Positions 37,833 through 47,866 of a stretch of DNA of 64,000 nt are shown one piece after another. The stretch covers positions 1,293,418 through 1,357,417 of the forward strand of contig NZ_CP009687.1 in the NCBI RefSeq assembly GCF_001042715.1, read 5' to 3'. The notes beneath the pieces are model-generated. The model made no database searches and was not told the DNA's origin. It saw only the letters and a list, made by a program, of their open reading frames with translations. Made by a program: the position numbers and the translations under genes. Source of the stretch: Clostridium aceticum (GTDB lineage: Bacteria > Bacillota > Clostridia > Peptostreptococcales > Natronincolaceae). The number at the start of each line of letters is the position of its first letter. The stretch's first letter is position 1.

Positions 37833-40800
37833 TTGAAGGAAGGTCCTAAACAGTTATATGAATTTTTAGTTAATACAGGAGCAGAAAAGATTCCAATAGA
37901 AGAAGTGATTACTAGCTTACCTAAATTATATCTTAAAAAATTAACAATTGAAAAATGGATAATAAAGCACCCTGATATTTTTCAATTAGATAATGATTTT
38001 ATTGGACTTGTTAAGAACAAAATGATTAGTCAAGAATATAATGAAGCGGAGACAGAAGCAAAGAAAATTGATTTTGATGCTTATAGAAGTCAAAGAAATG
38101 AAATCGTTAGTGAACTAAGAAAGATGCTTATAGGTCCATTTGAAGAAAAAGAAAAATTAGATACTAGTAAAGCCCCAATGTCGTTTTATCTAGGTGGAAA
38201 ATTAGCTCCTTTTGGCTCTACGTTTGAAATTATTAATGAGCAGGAGCATGAAGTAAATACTAAAGAGCTAATTGAAGGAGAAAATTTGGATGAAATTATC
38301 TCTAATCGAAACCCTTTTAGGCCCTCAACTATGGGTTTTAGTTTCCAAATGAAAAAATTGGTGCCTATTGAGCTTAAAGTAAGCTGGGGAATGTACGATG
38401 AAAACAATCAACGAATTCCAATTAATGAACGCTTAGTTTTTACTCCTAAAAATAATAAAAAAATTAATCTACATGAGCCTGGAATGCTAAATTGTAAAGT
38501 TAAAGAAAAGAATCGTGTATACCATGTTAGTGTATTCCTCATGAATAGATATAAAAGAGATTCTTATCCCTTACAAAGTGAGGTAATGTTTCAAACCTTT
38601 GTTAGTGTTTCCTTTGATAAAAAATATGCTCTATCTATATTAAATAAAGCAGATGAATCAAATTATCAAGATGAATTATTTTACAAATATGTTCAAGAGT
38701 ATGCTATAGGTCATGGAGTAAGCACAAACTATAGATGTGATGGTGACAAATGTTATGTAGAAAGCGATTGGTTACCTAATTATGAATTGCCTATTGTAGA
38801 ACATCGTAGAATTTCTAACATTACTTATGAAATGATGGAAATTGCTAAAATGAATAAAGAAGATTTAATAGAAAAACTCTCTTATGTTCCTTCGGTCTAT
38901 GAAAAGTGGTTGGTAGAACAAGTAAAAACAATTTCTTCATTACCTCATCATCTTCATCAAATAGCTAATGAAAATAGTGCAAAAGTAAGTAAAATTATAA
39001 GTAGAATTAAAAAGGGGATAGATATATTAAAAAACAGTGAGGAATGCCTACGAGCTTTCCAATTTGCCAATGAGGTAATGGCATTGCAAAGAGCTCAAAG
39101 TAAAGTAGCAAATCATTATAGAAATACTGGTGAAAGAACACATGAGTTGCCACAGGGAGAATGGAGGTTGTTTCAAATTGCTTTCATATTAATGAATATT
39201 AGTGGTGTATCTGATTTGGAAAGTGTAGATAGGGAAATTGTAGATTTATTGTGGTTTCCAACTGGTGGTGGAAAAACTGAGGCTTACCTAGGAATTTCAG
39301 CTTATACAATGGGCTTGAGAAGATTAAAGGGGATTTGGAATCAGCCGGAAACTTACTCTGGTGTATGTATTATGATGCGTTACACTTTGAGATTATTAAC
39401 TATACAGCAATTTCAGAGGGCCACTGCTATGATATGTGCTGCAGAAGTAATTCGTAAAAAAAATGAAGAAACTTGGGGGCTGGAGCCCTTTAGAATAGGA
39501 CTATGGATTGGACAAGCTTCTACCCCTAATAAACTAACCGATGCCTTGGAGAAGCTTACTGAAATTCGTGAAGGAAATACAGTTCTACAAGGAAATCCAA
39601 TGCAATTACAACATTGCCCTTGGTGTGGAGAATCTTTAACTGTTAATAACTATGATATACAGCAGTATAATCAGATAACTATATGTGGAAATCGGAAATG
39701 TCCATTTTCTTCTAATGAGGGGATTCCTGCATTAACAGTTGACGAAGCTATATATAGATATGTACCTACTCTTCTTATTGGTACTGTAGATAAAATTGCT
39801 CAAATTGCTTGGGGGAAAGATATACGAGAACTATTTGGTCGAAAAACTCATTATAGCCCATTACAAGGATTTGTAAATGAAAAAAGTTTTCCCTCCTCAC
39901 ATAGAGGAGGTATTAAGACAAAAAAGATTAAGAATCTGCTACCACCAGACTTAATCATTCAAGATGAACTCCATCTTATTAGTGGACCTTTAGGTTCTTT
40001 AACAGGTTTATATGAAATAGCTGTAGACTTCTTATGTCAACGTAAACATAATGAAAAAAAGATAGGACCTAAAATTATTGCTTCAACAGCAACTATTAAA
40101 GGAGCTGATGAACAAATAAGAAGGTTATTTGGAAGAGAAGCTTCTCAATTTCCACTACCTGTATTAGATGCACGTGATACCTTTTTTTCTTATGAGATAC
40201 CTATCACAGAAAAACCAGGCAGGCTCTATATAGGAGTGTGTTCACCTGGAGTAAGTGGAAAAATACATTCTGTATATACTTATGCTGCACTGTTAGCTAT
40301 TGTTAGAAATATAAAGAAGCGTAATTACTTGGATCCTTATTGGAGCATTTTGGGATACTTTAATACGATAAAAGATTTGTCAGGAACTTCTATGTTGTTA
40401 AAGGATGAGATACCGATTCGACTGAAGTTAGTATCACAACAAAAACAAGACTGGAGCACCCTAAGGACTGAAGAAATGACTAGTAGAATGCAAGCGTCGG
40501 ATATACCTAAATTATTAGCAAGAATGGAGCAAGGTGTAGAAGAAGGACAAGCTCTTGATGTAGTGTTAGCTACTAATATGATATCAGTGGGAGTTGATGT
40601 AGAAAGATTGGGTTTAATGGTTATGCACAATCAACCTAAAACAGCTTCAGAATATATACAAGCAACAAGCAGAGTGGGTAGAAAGTACCCTGGTTTAGTG
40701 CTAACGCTTTTTAACTCCCTACGCTCTAGAGATTTATCGCACTTTGAGAGATTTAAAGGATTTCATCAAGCTATGTATCGGTATGTAGAGGCTACAAGTG

Positions 40801-41204
40801 TTACAACTTTTGCTCAAGGTACAAGAGATAGAGGATTAGAAGGTTTAATAATCGGTCTTCTGCGACAACATCATCCTGATTTAGCAGAAGAAACAGCAGC
40901 AATAAGATTTCAAATTGACAATATTATAGAAGAAGCAATAGAATTTGTTGTAGATAGAGGAAGCAAGACACAGGAAATTAGAGGAGAAGAAATAAGGGGA
41001 GAAATAAAAGAAATGCTGGATTGGTGGGAGACTAGAACTAATGAACATGACAGTTTAGCCTATAGTCATAAAAAATATCAAAAATATTATTTGTTAAAAC
41101 AATTTCATGATGTAATAAAAAGACAAGATGCACGGCCAGCACTTACTTCTTTAAGAAATGTAGAACCTGAAATACCAGTAATAGAGGTGAATTATTATGA
41201 CTAA
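37833..41204 (+). CDS. drmA: DrmA-like DISARM helicase
   Basis: 1123 aa from TTG 37833, behind GGGGGG. The N-terminal part has the DrmA-type phrase VSELRKMLIGPFEEKEKL...MSFYLGGKLAPFG. SF2 helicase motifs follow: LWFPTGGGKTEAYLG (Walker A, near 475), LIIQDELHLISGPLG (DExH-like, near 707), IASTATIKGADEQ (motif III, near 750), and VVLATNMISVGVDVERLGLMV...EYIQATSRVGRKYPG (V/VI, near 910-945). A small CPWC...CGNRKC zinc site lies at about 590. DrmA is the core translocase of DISARM phage defence. It overlaps drmB by 8 bp. Confidence 0.88.
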   Translation: MKEGPKQLYEFLVNTGAEKIPIEEVITSLPKLYLKKLTIEKWIIKHPDIFQLDNDFIGLVKNKMISQEYNEAETEAKKIDFDAYRSQRNEIVSELRKMLIGPFEEKEKLDTSKAPMSFYLGGKLAPFGSTFEIINEQEHEVNTKELIEGENLDEIISNRNPFRPSTMGFSFQMKKLVPIELKVSWGMYDENNQRIPINERLVFTPKNNKKINLHEPGMLNCKVKEKNRVYHVSVFLMNRYKRDSYPLQSEVMFQTFVSVSFDKKYALSILNKADESNYQDELFYKYVQEYAIGHGVSTNYRCDGDKCYVESDWLPNYELPIVEHRRISNITYEMMEIAKMNKEDLIEKLSYVPSVYEKWLVEQVKTISSLPHHLHQIANENSAKVSKIISRIKKGIDILKNSEECLRAFQFANEVMALQRAQSKVANHYRNTGERTHELPQGEWRLFQIAFILMNISGVSDLESVDREIVDLLWFPTGGGKTEAYLGISAYTMGLRRLKGIWNQPETYSGVCIMMRYTLRLLTIQQFQRATAMICAAEVIRKKNEETWGLEPFRIGLWIGQASTPNKLTDALEKLTEIREGNTVLQGNPMQLQHCPWCGESLTVNNYDIQQYNQITICGNRKCPFSSNEGIPALTVDEAIYRYVPTLLIGTVDKIAQIAWGKDIRELFGRKTHYSPLQGFVNEKSFPSSHRGGIKTKKIKNLLPPDLIIQDELHLISGPLGSLTGLYEIAVDFLCQRKHNEKKIGPKIIASTATIKGADEQIRRLFGREASQFPLPVLDARDTFFSYEIPITEKPGRLYIGVCSPGVSGKIHSVYTYAALLAIVRNIKKRNYLDPYWSILGYFNTIKDLSGTSMLLKDEIPIRLKLVSQQKQDWSTLRTEEMTSRMQASDIPKLLARMEQGVEEGQALDVVLATNMISVGVDVERLGLMVMHNQPKTASEYIQATSRVGRKYPGLVLTLFNSLRSRDLSHFERFKGFHQAMYRYVEATSVTTFAQGTRDRGLEGLIIGLLRQHHPDLAEETAAIRFQIDNIIEEAIEFVVDRGSKTQEIRGEEIRGEIKEMLDWWETRTNEHDSLAYSHKKYQKYYLLKQFHDVIKRQDARPALTSLRNVEPEIPVIEVNYYD

Positions 41205-42894
41205 AGAACTTGGGAAGTTACGCCCCTCACAACTAATTAGTTACTATGCTCCTGGATCGATTGTAGATTTAATAGAAGATAGTGTCATGATTGTTTCAGC
41301 AGATCAATGGGATATCCCATATGAGAATGTTATATACGAGGAAAGGCTTCAAAGATATTTAAAAATTAATCATTTAAAATTAATTGGGGGAGTCTCAGAT
41401 AAGCTTAAAGTAAAGGGTATTCCCTTTCCTCAATGGAGAATTTGCCCAAGTTGTGGCATGATGAGTCCTTTTGTTAGGAGGACTTGTTATTACTGTGAAA
41501 AAGAAAGAAAAGTAGAAATAAAACTTTATCCAGCTCGTTTTATTGTTGTATGCGATAAAGGACATATTAGTGATTTCCCATGGATAGAGTGGGTACATAA
41601 AGGTATACCTTGTGAGAAACCAATATTGAAATATGAATCAAGGGGAGAAACTGGCTCACTTTCCGATATTACTGTTAGATGTGTTAAGTGTAATAGACAA
41701 ACTAATTTAGGAAAAATAATGCAGCAGAATGAATTAAAACAGGTGTTACCAAAATGTACAGGTGAGAGACCTTGGTTAGGGGATCGAGAATTCTGTAAAG
41801 AGGGACAAGTGAAAACTTCGTTGCGATCAGCATCAGATGTATTTACACCTATTGTAGCAAGCGCTATTTCTATACCGCTATTAGATGAAAGGGATGAATT
41901 GTTTTTTCAAGTAGAACAATCGAGGCAATTGATAGATAATATTGTTCAAAGAGGGGATAATGAAGAAAATATTAAAAATATGGTTTGTATAATGTTTAAT
42001 ATAGAAGAAGCCCTTTATGAAAAAGTCATGAGGATATATCATAATGAAGAAGAAGCACTAAACTATGACAGAATAAGAAGACAAGAATGGGCAACTTTCA
42101 AAAATAAAGAAGTCGATGATAGACATAACACCGGATTCTTATCAAAAGAAATTAAATTGCCTATTAGTATGAAGGGCAGCTTTTCCACGTTATTAAGAAT
42201 AGACAAGCTGAGGGAAGTAAGAGTACTACAAGGGTTTACACGGCTTTATTATCCTGATCCTTTCTCAGAAGAAACTCCAGAAATGCTGCCAATTATGAAG
42301 AAAAAGAAGGAATGGCTACCAGCCATTGAAGTAATAGGTGAAGGAGTGTTTTTTGAATTTCGTAGAGAATCCATAGTGAAATGGGAATCAAATAAGAGAG
42401 TAAAAGAAGAGGCGCATAAAATAATACAAAGATACAATAAACAAAGAGAAATATATGGCTATGAGAAACGTTTATTATTACCTAGACATATTCTAATTCA
42501 TACCTTTGCCCACATGATGATAAAAGAATTTGCGATTCATTCTGGCTATGCAACAACCTCACTTCGAGAGAGGCTGTATTGTGGGGATAATATGATGGGT
42601 GTATTAATTTATACGTCTTCATCTGACTCAGAAGGTAGCCTAGGAGGATTGATAGAGTTAACTAAAGAAGAAAAATTAATTCATATTTTTGAAAAGGCAT
42701 TAAATAAAATGGAATATTGTTCTTCGGATCCTTTATGCGTTGATGGAGATATTCAATTTCATACCTCTATAAATGGGGCAGCTTGTCATGCCTGTTGCTT
42801 TATATCAGAAACTTCCTGTGAATGGAATAATCAACTATTGGACAGAAGGATGATAAATCCTTTGCCAGGAGAAGAGGATTTAGCGTATTTCTAA
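41197..42894 (+). CDS. drmB: DrmB-like protein (DUF1998)
   Basis: 565 aa. LGKLRPSQLISYYAPGSIVDLIEDSVMI is the typical DrmB start. CPSCGMMSP...CYYCEKE (near 82-100), VVCDKGHISDFPWIEWVH and CVKCNRQTNLG are zinc-ribbon segments, and the C-terminus LIHTFAHMMIKEFAIHSGYATTSLRERLY...SDSEGSLGGLIELTK is DUF1998. DrmB partners DrmA in DISARM and is thought to activate DNA binding. GAGGTGAATT precedes the ATG, which overlaps drmA. No drmC, drmE, drmD or DNA methylase gene adjoins, so the system is incomplete relative to classical DISARM. Confidence 0.88.
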   Translation: MTKELGKLRPSQLISYYAPGSIVDLIEDSVMIVSADQWDIPYENVIYEERLQRYLKINHLKLIGGVSDKLKVKGIPFPQWRICPSCGMMSPFVRRTCYYCEKERKVEIKLYPARFIVVCDKGHISDFPWIEWVHKGIPCEKPILKYESRGETGSLSDITVRCVKCNRQTNLGKIMQQNELKQVLPKCTGERPWLGDREFCKEGQVKTSLRSASDVFTPIVASAISIPLLDERDELFFQVEQSRQLIDNIVQRGDNEENIKNMVCIMFNIEEALYEKVMRIYHNEEEALNYDRIRRQEWATFKNKEVDDRHNTGFLSKEIKLPISMKGSFSTLLRIDKLREVRVLQGFTRLYYPDPFSEETPEMLPIMKKKKEWLPAIEVIGEGVFFEFRRESIVKWESNKRVKEEAHKIIQRYNKQREIYGYEKRLLLPRHILIHTFAHMMIKEFAIHSGYATTSLRERLYCGDNMMGVLIYTSSSDSEGSLGGLIELTKEEKLIHIFEKALNKMEYCSSDPLCVDGDIQFHTSINGAACHACCFISETSCEWNNQLLDRRMINPLPGEEDLAYF

Positions 42895-42910
42895 TATAGC
42901 TAACCTATCT

Positions 42911-42951
42911 AGTATAATCCCAGTGCAAAGTAAGTAAACTGGGATTATACT
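42911..42951. terminator. Bidirectional terminator between drmB and the convergent sigma-like gene
   Basis: AGTATAATCCCAGT / ACTGGGATTATACT, a 14-bp perfect stem with a 13-base loop; it touches the stop codon of the minus-strand gene. Confidence 0.82.
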
Positions 42952-45538
42952 AAAAATATTTTTGCTTTTTTAAATAAACTCTGGCCTTCTTTAATACTTT
43001 TTGCTCTATTTGTCTTATTCTTTCACGAGTTACTCCATATAGGTTTCCTATTTCTTCGAGGGTATAACGTCTATTTGCCTCGTTAAAACCACATCTTAAT
43101 TTTAAAACATCTAATCCAGAAATACTGGAGAATCCTTTTTCACTTTCTGAAATATAATTAAACAATTCATCAACTAAGTCGTTTGATATATTATAGGTAT
43201 CTTCATAGAGATAATTGGTGCTGGGTATAAATTCTGGTTCTTCCATTCTAAGTAAGTCTATATGTTCATATCGGAAACATTGGTTAAACTCTAAAGGATT
43301 AAGAAAAGGGCGATAACAAACTATCCGATGAATCTCATCTATTTCTGAGAATTCCCCCTGTAAATTATAATATCCATAAAGCTGATCAAGGCTAATATAA
43401 TTGACGGTCCATAATAATAAATCTTTTTCGTCATTTTCTATTTCGTACTTTTGACCTTTTAGTAAGGCCAGTTCATACTTTTTAGATATCTTTTTTAGCT
43501 CTGCTACTCTATGATCAGGTATTCTAATTATATTGTCAGTAGAATTAACATAACGCTGAAATCTTTGATGGACGTAATTAAGTGAATAATGATAAAAGCT
43601 TGCACTTTTTTCTGGATTATAATTATCATAAGCTTTATCCAGTGCAAAATAGGATTCTTGAATTAAATCCATTGTGCTAATACAATCAGTGGAATATTTT
43701 TTAGCCAATATGTAAATAGCATAGGCATAATATTCTAAGGCTGTTAATAGAAAATCTTTTTTATCCCATAAATAAAAATATTCATTTTTTATTCTACGTC
43801 TATTATTTTTTGAGTATATAGCTAGTTTTCTATATGTTTCTTCTAATTCTAGAAAAGGTATTTTGTCAGCTTCACTAGATTTGTTGGTACCACTATTATT
43901 ATGACTATCGTTATATGTATTAGTAGGTGCCTTGTTATCAGTATTATCCTGTAATGATAGCTTCTTTTTCCACTTTAAGGGATTGAAATACCAAAAACCA
44001 TTACGATTAGAATCTTTTTGAAAAAATGGATAAGTGGACAACGTACTACTAACACTACTTTCAGCATATGGGAAATCTTTCAAAACATATTTTATAATCT
44101 CCGAAACGTGTAATCCAGAGGGATGATAAATTAATGCTTCTGATATTAGCTGTACAATTGTTTTTTTTGAACCTATGTTTTCTTCAGCTAGACGTGAAAT
44201 ATCAATATATCTTTCCTGCGAAGAAGCAGCTTTAAGATCTACTTCCCCAATTGTTAGAAGCAAAACATTGTTTTCCATGTTAAAATTGAGCTTTTGACCA
44301 GGTTGTAGTGCATAATCACTCATGAACTCCTCTAAGTGTGGTCCATATAAGATATTTTTTGCTTCATCATGAAAGAAGATAAGAGATATTCTATCATCTT
44401 TATTAACTAAGACTACTTCTAAACGTCTATCTTGAATCCATTGACTAAAATAGTGAGATTCTAAGGTTTCTTGTATTCTATCGTAATAGCGTAAAGTATA
44501 GCTTAATGTATCTTTATCATAGTTAGACTCTTTATTAGAGGAATTACCTATTTTAAATAATGAAATTTCTTTTGTTTTTTGGCGAGATAAATTTCCCCTT
44601 ATTAGATCTTCGATGAATTTCACGTCTGTTTTTCCATGATAACTAAATTTTTCAATGCTATCTGGAGAAGCTTCTTCTGGTAAATAAATTAACTTATCTT
44701 CAGTAGGTACCAAAAACACATGATTATAGGATTTTAAGTGCTCTCTAACTACTTCGAAATATGCCGAAAAAGAAGGTTGATGAACCTCTATAGCAAAAAC
44801 TGATTTAATAATATCTCTTATTCGAACTTCTTCACCTAATCTACTAGCTAGCAGTTTTAGTATTCGTGGGGTACAAAGAGCAACTTCTTCTCTAATAAAG
44901 TGAGTGATTTGAGATGGTATTTTATCTTCCTTATTAACGTATCCTAACTCACTTAGTGAAACAAGACCTTTCTTATTGACTTTAAAACGATTATCTATAT
45001 GAGGAAAAAAGAATGCATTAGAATCTTCAATTTGATACTCTTCCTTAATTAGTTGAGTTATTGTTAATATAGTAGCCTTTACTAAAGGTTGCTTGTTTAA
45101 AAATCTCACTACTAAATCGTTGAGCAAATTCCATTCACTTAGTAAGATGAAAGTTTGATTCTGATCCGTAGTTACTACACCAAACCTAGGATCCATATTT
45201 ATTTCCTGTAGGTTATAGGGTGATTTTCTACCCAAATATTGAGTGGGAATACAGGTTGTTTGTAAAGTATCAAATAGATCATGAAGTTTATCGAAATGCA
45301 TACTTCTACGTTGATAGTGTTGCCGCTCTACTTCCTCATAATAATGCCCGGCTTTTAAGGCAAGATTCAAGTAATTGATAGCATCCTCTTCATGTATCCC
45401 TCTACCGTTTGCCCAATTAATGCGTAAATAATCAATAATTAAGCTATAATGTAAGGGGCTACCTAGTTCATTAAAGCATCTATTAATCATAGAGATATTA
45501 CTAAATACAGGCCCATTTTTCACAATTATCACTTCCAT
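42950..45538 (-). CDS. Large sigma-70-like protein with extra N-terminal (HARE-HTH-like) domains
   Basis: 862 aa, far longer than normal sigma factors of defence or sporulation type. C-terminal part: a region 2-like block (about 590-690: STMDLIQESYFALDKAYDNYNPEKSASFYHYSLNYVHQRF...IIRIPDHRV) and a region 4 block (RRYTLEEIGNLYGVTRERIRQIEQKVLKKARVYLKK, the classic sigma-70 -35 helix). The first 500 residues contain two or three winged-helix-like units resembling HARE-HTH (INRCFNELGSPLHYSLIIDYLR; HPSGLHVSEIIKYVLKDFPYAESSVSSTLS). A Ser/Asn/Thr linker separates the halves. Start uncertain, as no good ribosome site precedes the ATG. A role in transcribing or sensing for the island is a guess. Confidence 0.7.
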   Translation of the reverse strand: MEVIIVKNGPVFSNISMINRCFNELGSPLHYSLIIDYLRINWANGRGIHEEDAINYLNLALKAGHYYEEVERQHYQRRSMHFDKLHDLFDTLQTTCIPTQYLGRKSPYNLQEINMDPRFGVVTTDQNQTFILLSEWNLLNDLVVRFLNKQPLVKATILTITQLIKEEYQIEDSNAFFFPHIDNRFKVNKKGLVSLSELGYVNKEDKIPSQITHFIREEVALCTPRILKLLASRLGEEVRIRDIIKSVFAIEVHQPSFSAYFEVVREHLKSYNHVFLVPTEDKLIYLPEEASPDSIEKFSYHGKTDVKFIEDLIRGNLSRQKTKEISLFKIGNSSNKESNYDKDTLSYTLRYYDRIQETLESHYFSQWIQDRRLEVVLVNKDDRISLIFFHDEAKNILYGPHLEEFMSDYALQPGQKLNFNMENNVLLLTIGEVDLKAASSQERYIDISRLAEENIGSKKTIVQLISEALIYHPSGLHVSEIIKYVLKDFPYAESSVSSTLSTYPFFQKDSNRNGFWYFNPLKWKKKLSLQDNTDNKAPTNTYNDSHNNSGTNKSSEADKIPFLELEETYRKLAIYSKNNRRRIKNEYFYLWDKKDFLLTALEYYAYAIYILAKKYSTDCISTMDLIQESYFALDKAYDNYNPEKSASFYHYSLNYVHQRFQRYVNSTDNIIRIPDHRVAELKKISKKYELALLKGQKYEIENDEKDLLLWTVNYISLDQLYGYYNLQGEFSEIDEIHRIVCYRPFLNPLEFNQCFRYEHIDLLRMEEPEFIPSTNYLYEDTYNISNDLVDELFNYISESEKGFSSISGLDVLKLRCGFNEANRRYTLEEIGNLYGVTRERIRQIEQKVLKKARVYLKKQKYF

Positions 45539-45886
45539 ATATAATTAATTTGAGACAAGCTAGACATAATAGACGAATGCAATCTATTTATTATTAAATA
45601 TTTCTACGGTTTTAGGTAAAATCCTTTGTATGACTTCTAATAATTTAATACAAATCAATTTATATGATTAAGATGCTATCTAAAAAGTATTAGAAGACAC
45701 TTTTAAAGAATTCGACAAATTCAGATAAAGGAATTATAAAAAATTTGTCTAATTATTATAAATGGTAATTACTAACAAGTCATACATAGATGAATGATAA
45801 GTTCCAAAAAGGATCAGGATCATACTTCCATACGTTAATTAAGAAGCTGTTACATACGAGAGTATCAATCTAATAGGAGGGAGCAT
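45539..45886. other. Divergent intergenic region with an inverted repeat
   Basis: 348 bp between the divergent sigma-like and DUF262 genes. It holds an 8-bp inverted repeat (GACAAATT...AATTTGTC, about 45714-45752) that could be an operator, but no ORF and no clear promoter by eye. Confidence 0.4.
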
Positions 45887-47704
45887 ATGCCAAGTTCATT
45901 TAAATCTAATGATACAAATGTCTCAGATATCCTTAAATCTATTGCCAATGGAAACAATCAATTACCAGATTTTCAGAGGGGGTGGGTATGGGATGATAAT
46001 AGAATTAAAGCGTTAGTTGCCAGCATCTCTAACTCATACCCTGTAGAGGCACTAATGTTTTTAGAGTATGGTGGAGATAGTGTGAGATTTAAATACCGAC
46101 CTTTCACAGGTGCATCTGCAACTGTGAAACCTGAAATTCTTGTATTAGATGGACAACAAAGATTGACATCAATATTTGGTGCAATGTACTGCAGGGAGGC
46201 TATTAATACAAAAACAGATAAAAATAAACCTATTAAAAGATATTATTATCTTAATATTGATATGTGTCTAAATAGTACAACAGATAGAGTTGACGCTATT
46301 TATTCTATTCCTGAAGACAAAATGATTAGGTCTGATTTTGGTAGAAAGATAGACCTTGATTTAAGTACACGAGAAAATGAATTTAAAAATCATATGTTCC
46401 CTCTTAATATTGTATATGATCTAATCAAATGTAATACCTGGCAGAATGAATATCAGGTATACCATCAATATGCACCAGATGTGCTACAAAGATATGGGCG
46501 TTTTATTGCTAATGTTTTGGTACCAATACAAACATATAAGGTACCAGTAATCACACTTGATAAATCGACTCCGAAAGAAGCTGTATGCCAAGTATTTGAA
46601 AATGTAAATACAGGTGGTGTATCTCTGACAGTCTTTGAGTTAATAACAGCTACTTTTGCCGCAGATAACTTTGAATTGAGGAAAGACTGGGAAAAAAGAA
46701 AAGAAGAATTTATTAATAAATCAGCACTCTCTGTTAATAACCTCAATCAAGCTGTTTTATCAGTTGTTTCTTCAACAGACTTCCTAACAGCCATTACTCT
46801 TTTAAGTCGTTATTATGTGAAGAAAAATGGTGGAGAGGCTGTTAGCTGTAAAAGAAAGGATGTTTTAGCTTTAACCTTACCAGATTATCTTCAATACGCT
46901 GATCAATTATCTAGCGGGTTCTTAAAAGCTGCTACTTTTTTAAAGGAACAGAGGATCTTTTCTGCAAGGGACTTACCATATAGTACTCAATTAATCCCAA
47001 TGGCAGTTATTTTTGCATTACTTGGAGATAAAACAAAAGATAACACTATTAAAGAAAAGATTGCTAGGTGGTATTGGTGTGGTGTCTTTGGTGAAATGTA
47101 TGGTGGTGCAAATGAAACAAGATATGCTAATGATGTTGTTGGGTTAATGTCGTGGATAGAAGATAATGGGAACCCACCTGAAACTGTTAGTAGGGCATAT
47201 TTTAATCCAACTAGATTACTGACTTTACAATCTAGACTAAGTGCTGCATATAAAGGAGTAATGGCTTTAATTCTTGGAGCGGGTGCTCTAGATTTTATTA
47301 GTGGTAGTGCTATGGATTTTACAGTGTTCCTCGATGAGAATACTGATATACACCATATATTTCCACGGGCTTATTGCGAAGATAATAATATACCTAAAGA
47401 AAAATGGAACTCTATTGTTAATAAGACTCCATTATTTGCTCGCACAAACCGTATTTTAGGTGGTAGTGCTCCAAGCCATTACTTGATGCAAATAGAAAAG
47501 AATAATCGTGTATCAGGAACACAATTAGATATACATGTAGCTAGCCACTTAATACATATATCTTCAATAAGATCAGATAATTTCCAAGAGTTTCTTATAT
47601 ATCGGGCCAAGGCTCTACTTGATATTATAAGTCAAGCGATGGGTAAATCTATAACAAATAGAGATAGCGATGAAGTGGTTGCAGCTTTTGGGGACTCACT
47701 TTAA
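45887..47704 (+). CDS. DUF262/DUF1524 GmrSD-like restriction protein
   Basis: 605 aa. DUF262 at the N-terminus: ILKSIANGNNQLPDFQRGWVWDDNRIKALVASISNSYPVEALMFL, then ILVLDGQQRLTSIFGAMY (the DGQQR nucleotide-binding motif) and VFENVNTGGVSLTVFELITA. DUF1524 HNH-type nuclease near the end: DIHHIFPRAYCEDNNIPKEKWNSIVNKTPLFARTNRILGGSAPSHYL. Such single-chain GmrSD-like enzymes cut modified DNA (type IV restriction) using NTP. AGGAGGGAG precedes the ATG. Transcribed with the downstream SIR2-HerA genes or alone; a 160-bp gap follows. Confidence 0.88.
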   Translation: MPSSFKSNDTNVSDILKSIANGNNQLPDFQRGWVWDDNRIKALVASISNSYPVEALMFLEYGGDSVRFKYRPFTGASATVKPEILVLDGQQRLTSIFGAMYCREAINTKTDKNKPIKRYYYLNIDMCLNSTTDRVDAIYSIPEDKMIRSDFGRKIDLDLSTRENEFKNHMFPLNIVYDLIKCNTWQNEYQVYHQYAPDVLQRYGRFIANVLVPIQTYKVPVITLDKSTPKEAVCQVFENVNTGGVSLTVFELITATFAADNFELRKDWEKRKEEFINKSALSVNNLNQAVLSVVSSTDFLTAITLLSRYYVKKNGGEAVSCKRKDVLALTLPDYLQYADQLSSGFLKAATFLKEQRIFSARDLPYSTQLIPMAVIFALLGDKTKDNTIKEKIARWYWCGVFGEMYGGANETRYANDVVGLMSWIEDNGNPPETVSRAYFNPTRLLTLQSRLSAAYKGVMALILGAGALDFISGSAMDFTVFLDENTDIHHIFPRAYCEDNNIPKEKWNSIVNKTPLFARTNRILGGSAPSHYLMQIEKNNRVSGTQLDIHVASHLIHISSIRSDNFQEFLIYRAKALLDIISQAMGKSITNRDSDEVVAAFGDSL

Positions 47705-47866
47705 ATATCAGTAGCTCCTATTGGCTACAAACAATACTCTAAGATGGATAAATTGCATAGAGTCTATGAATCAACCCAAGTAAAAAGTATTAAGCCTAAG
47801 TATTTGATAAAAATTAGATGATTTTATAGATAAAAATATAATCTATAGGCTGAAAGAGGTGAAGTG

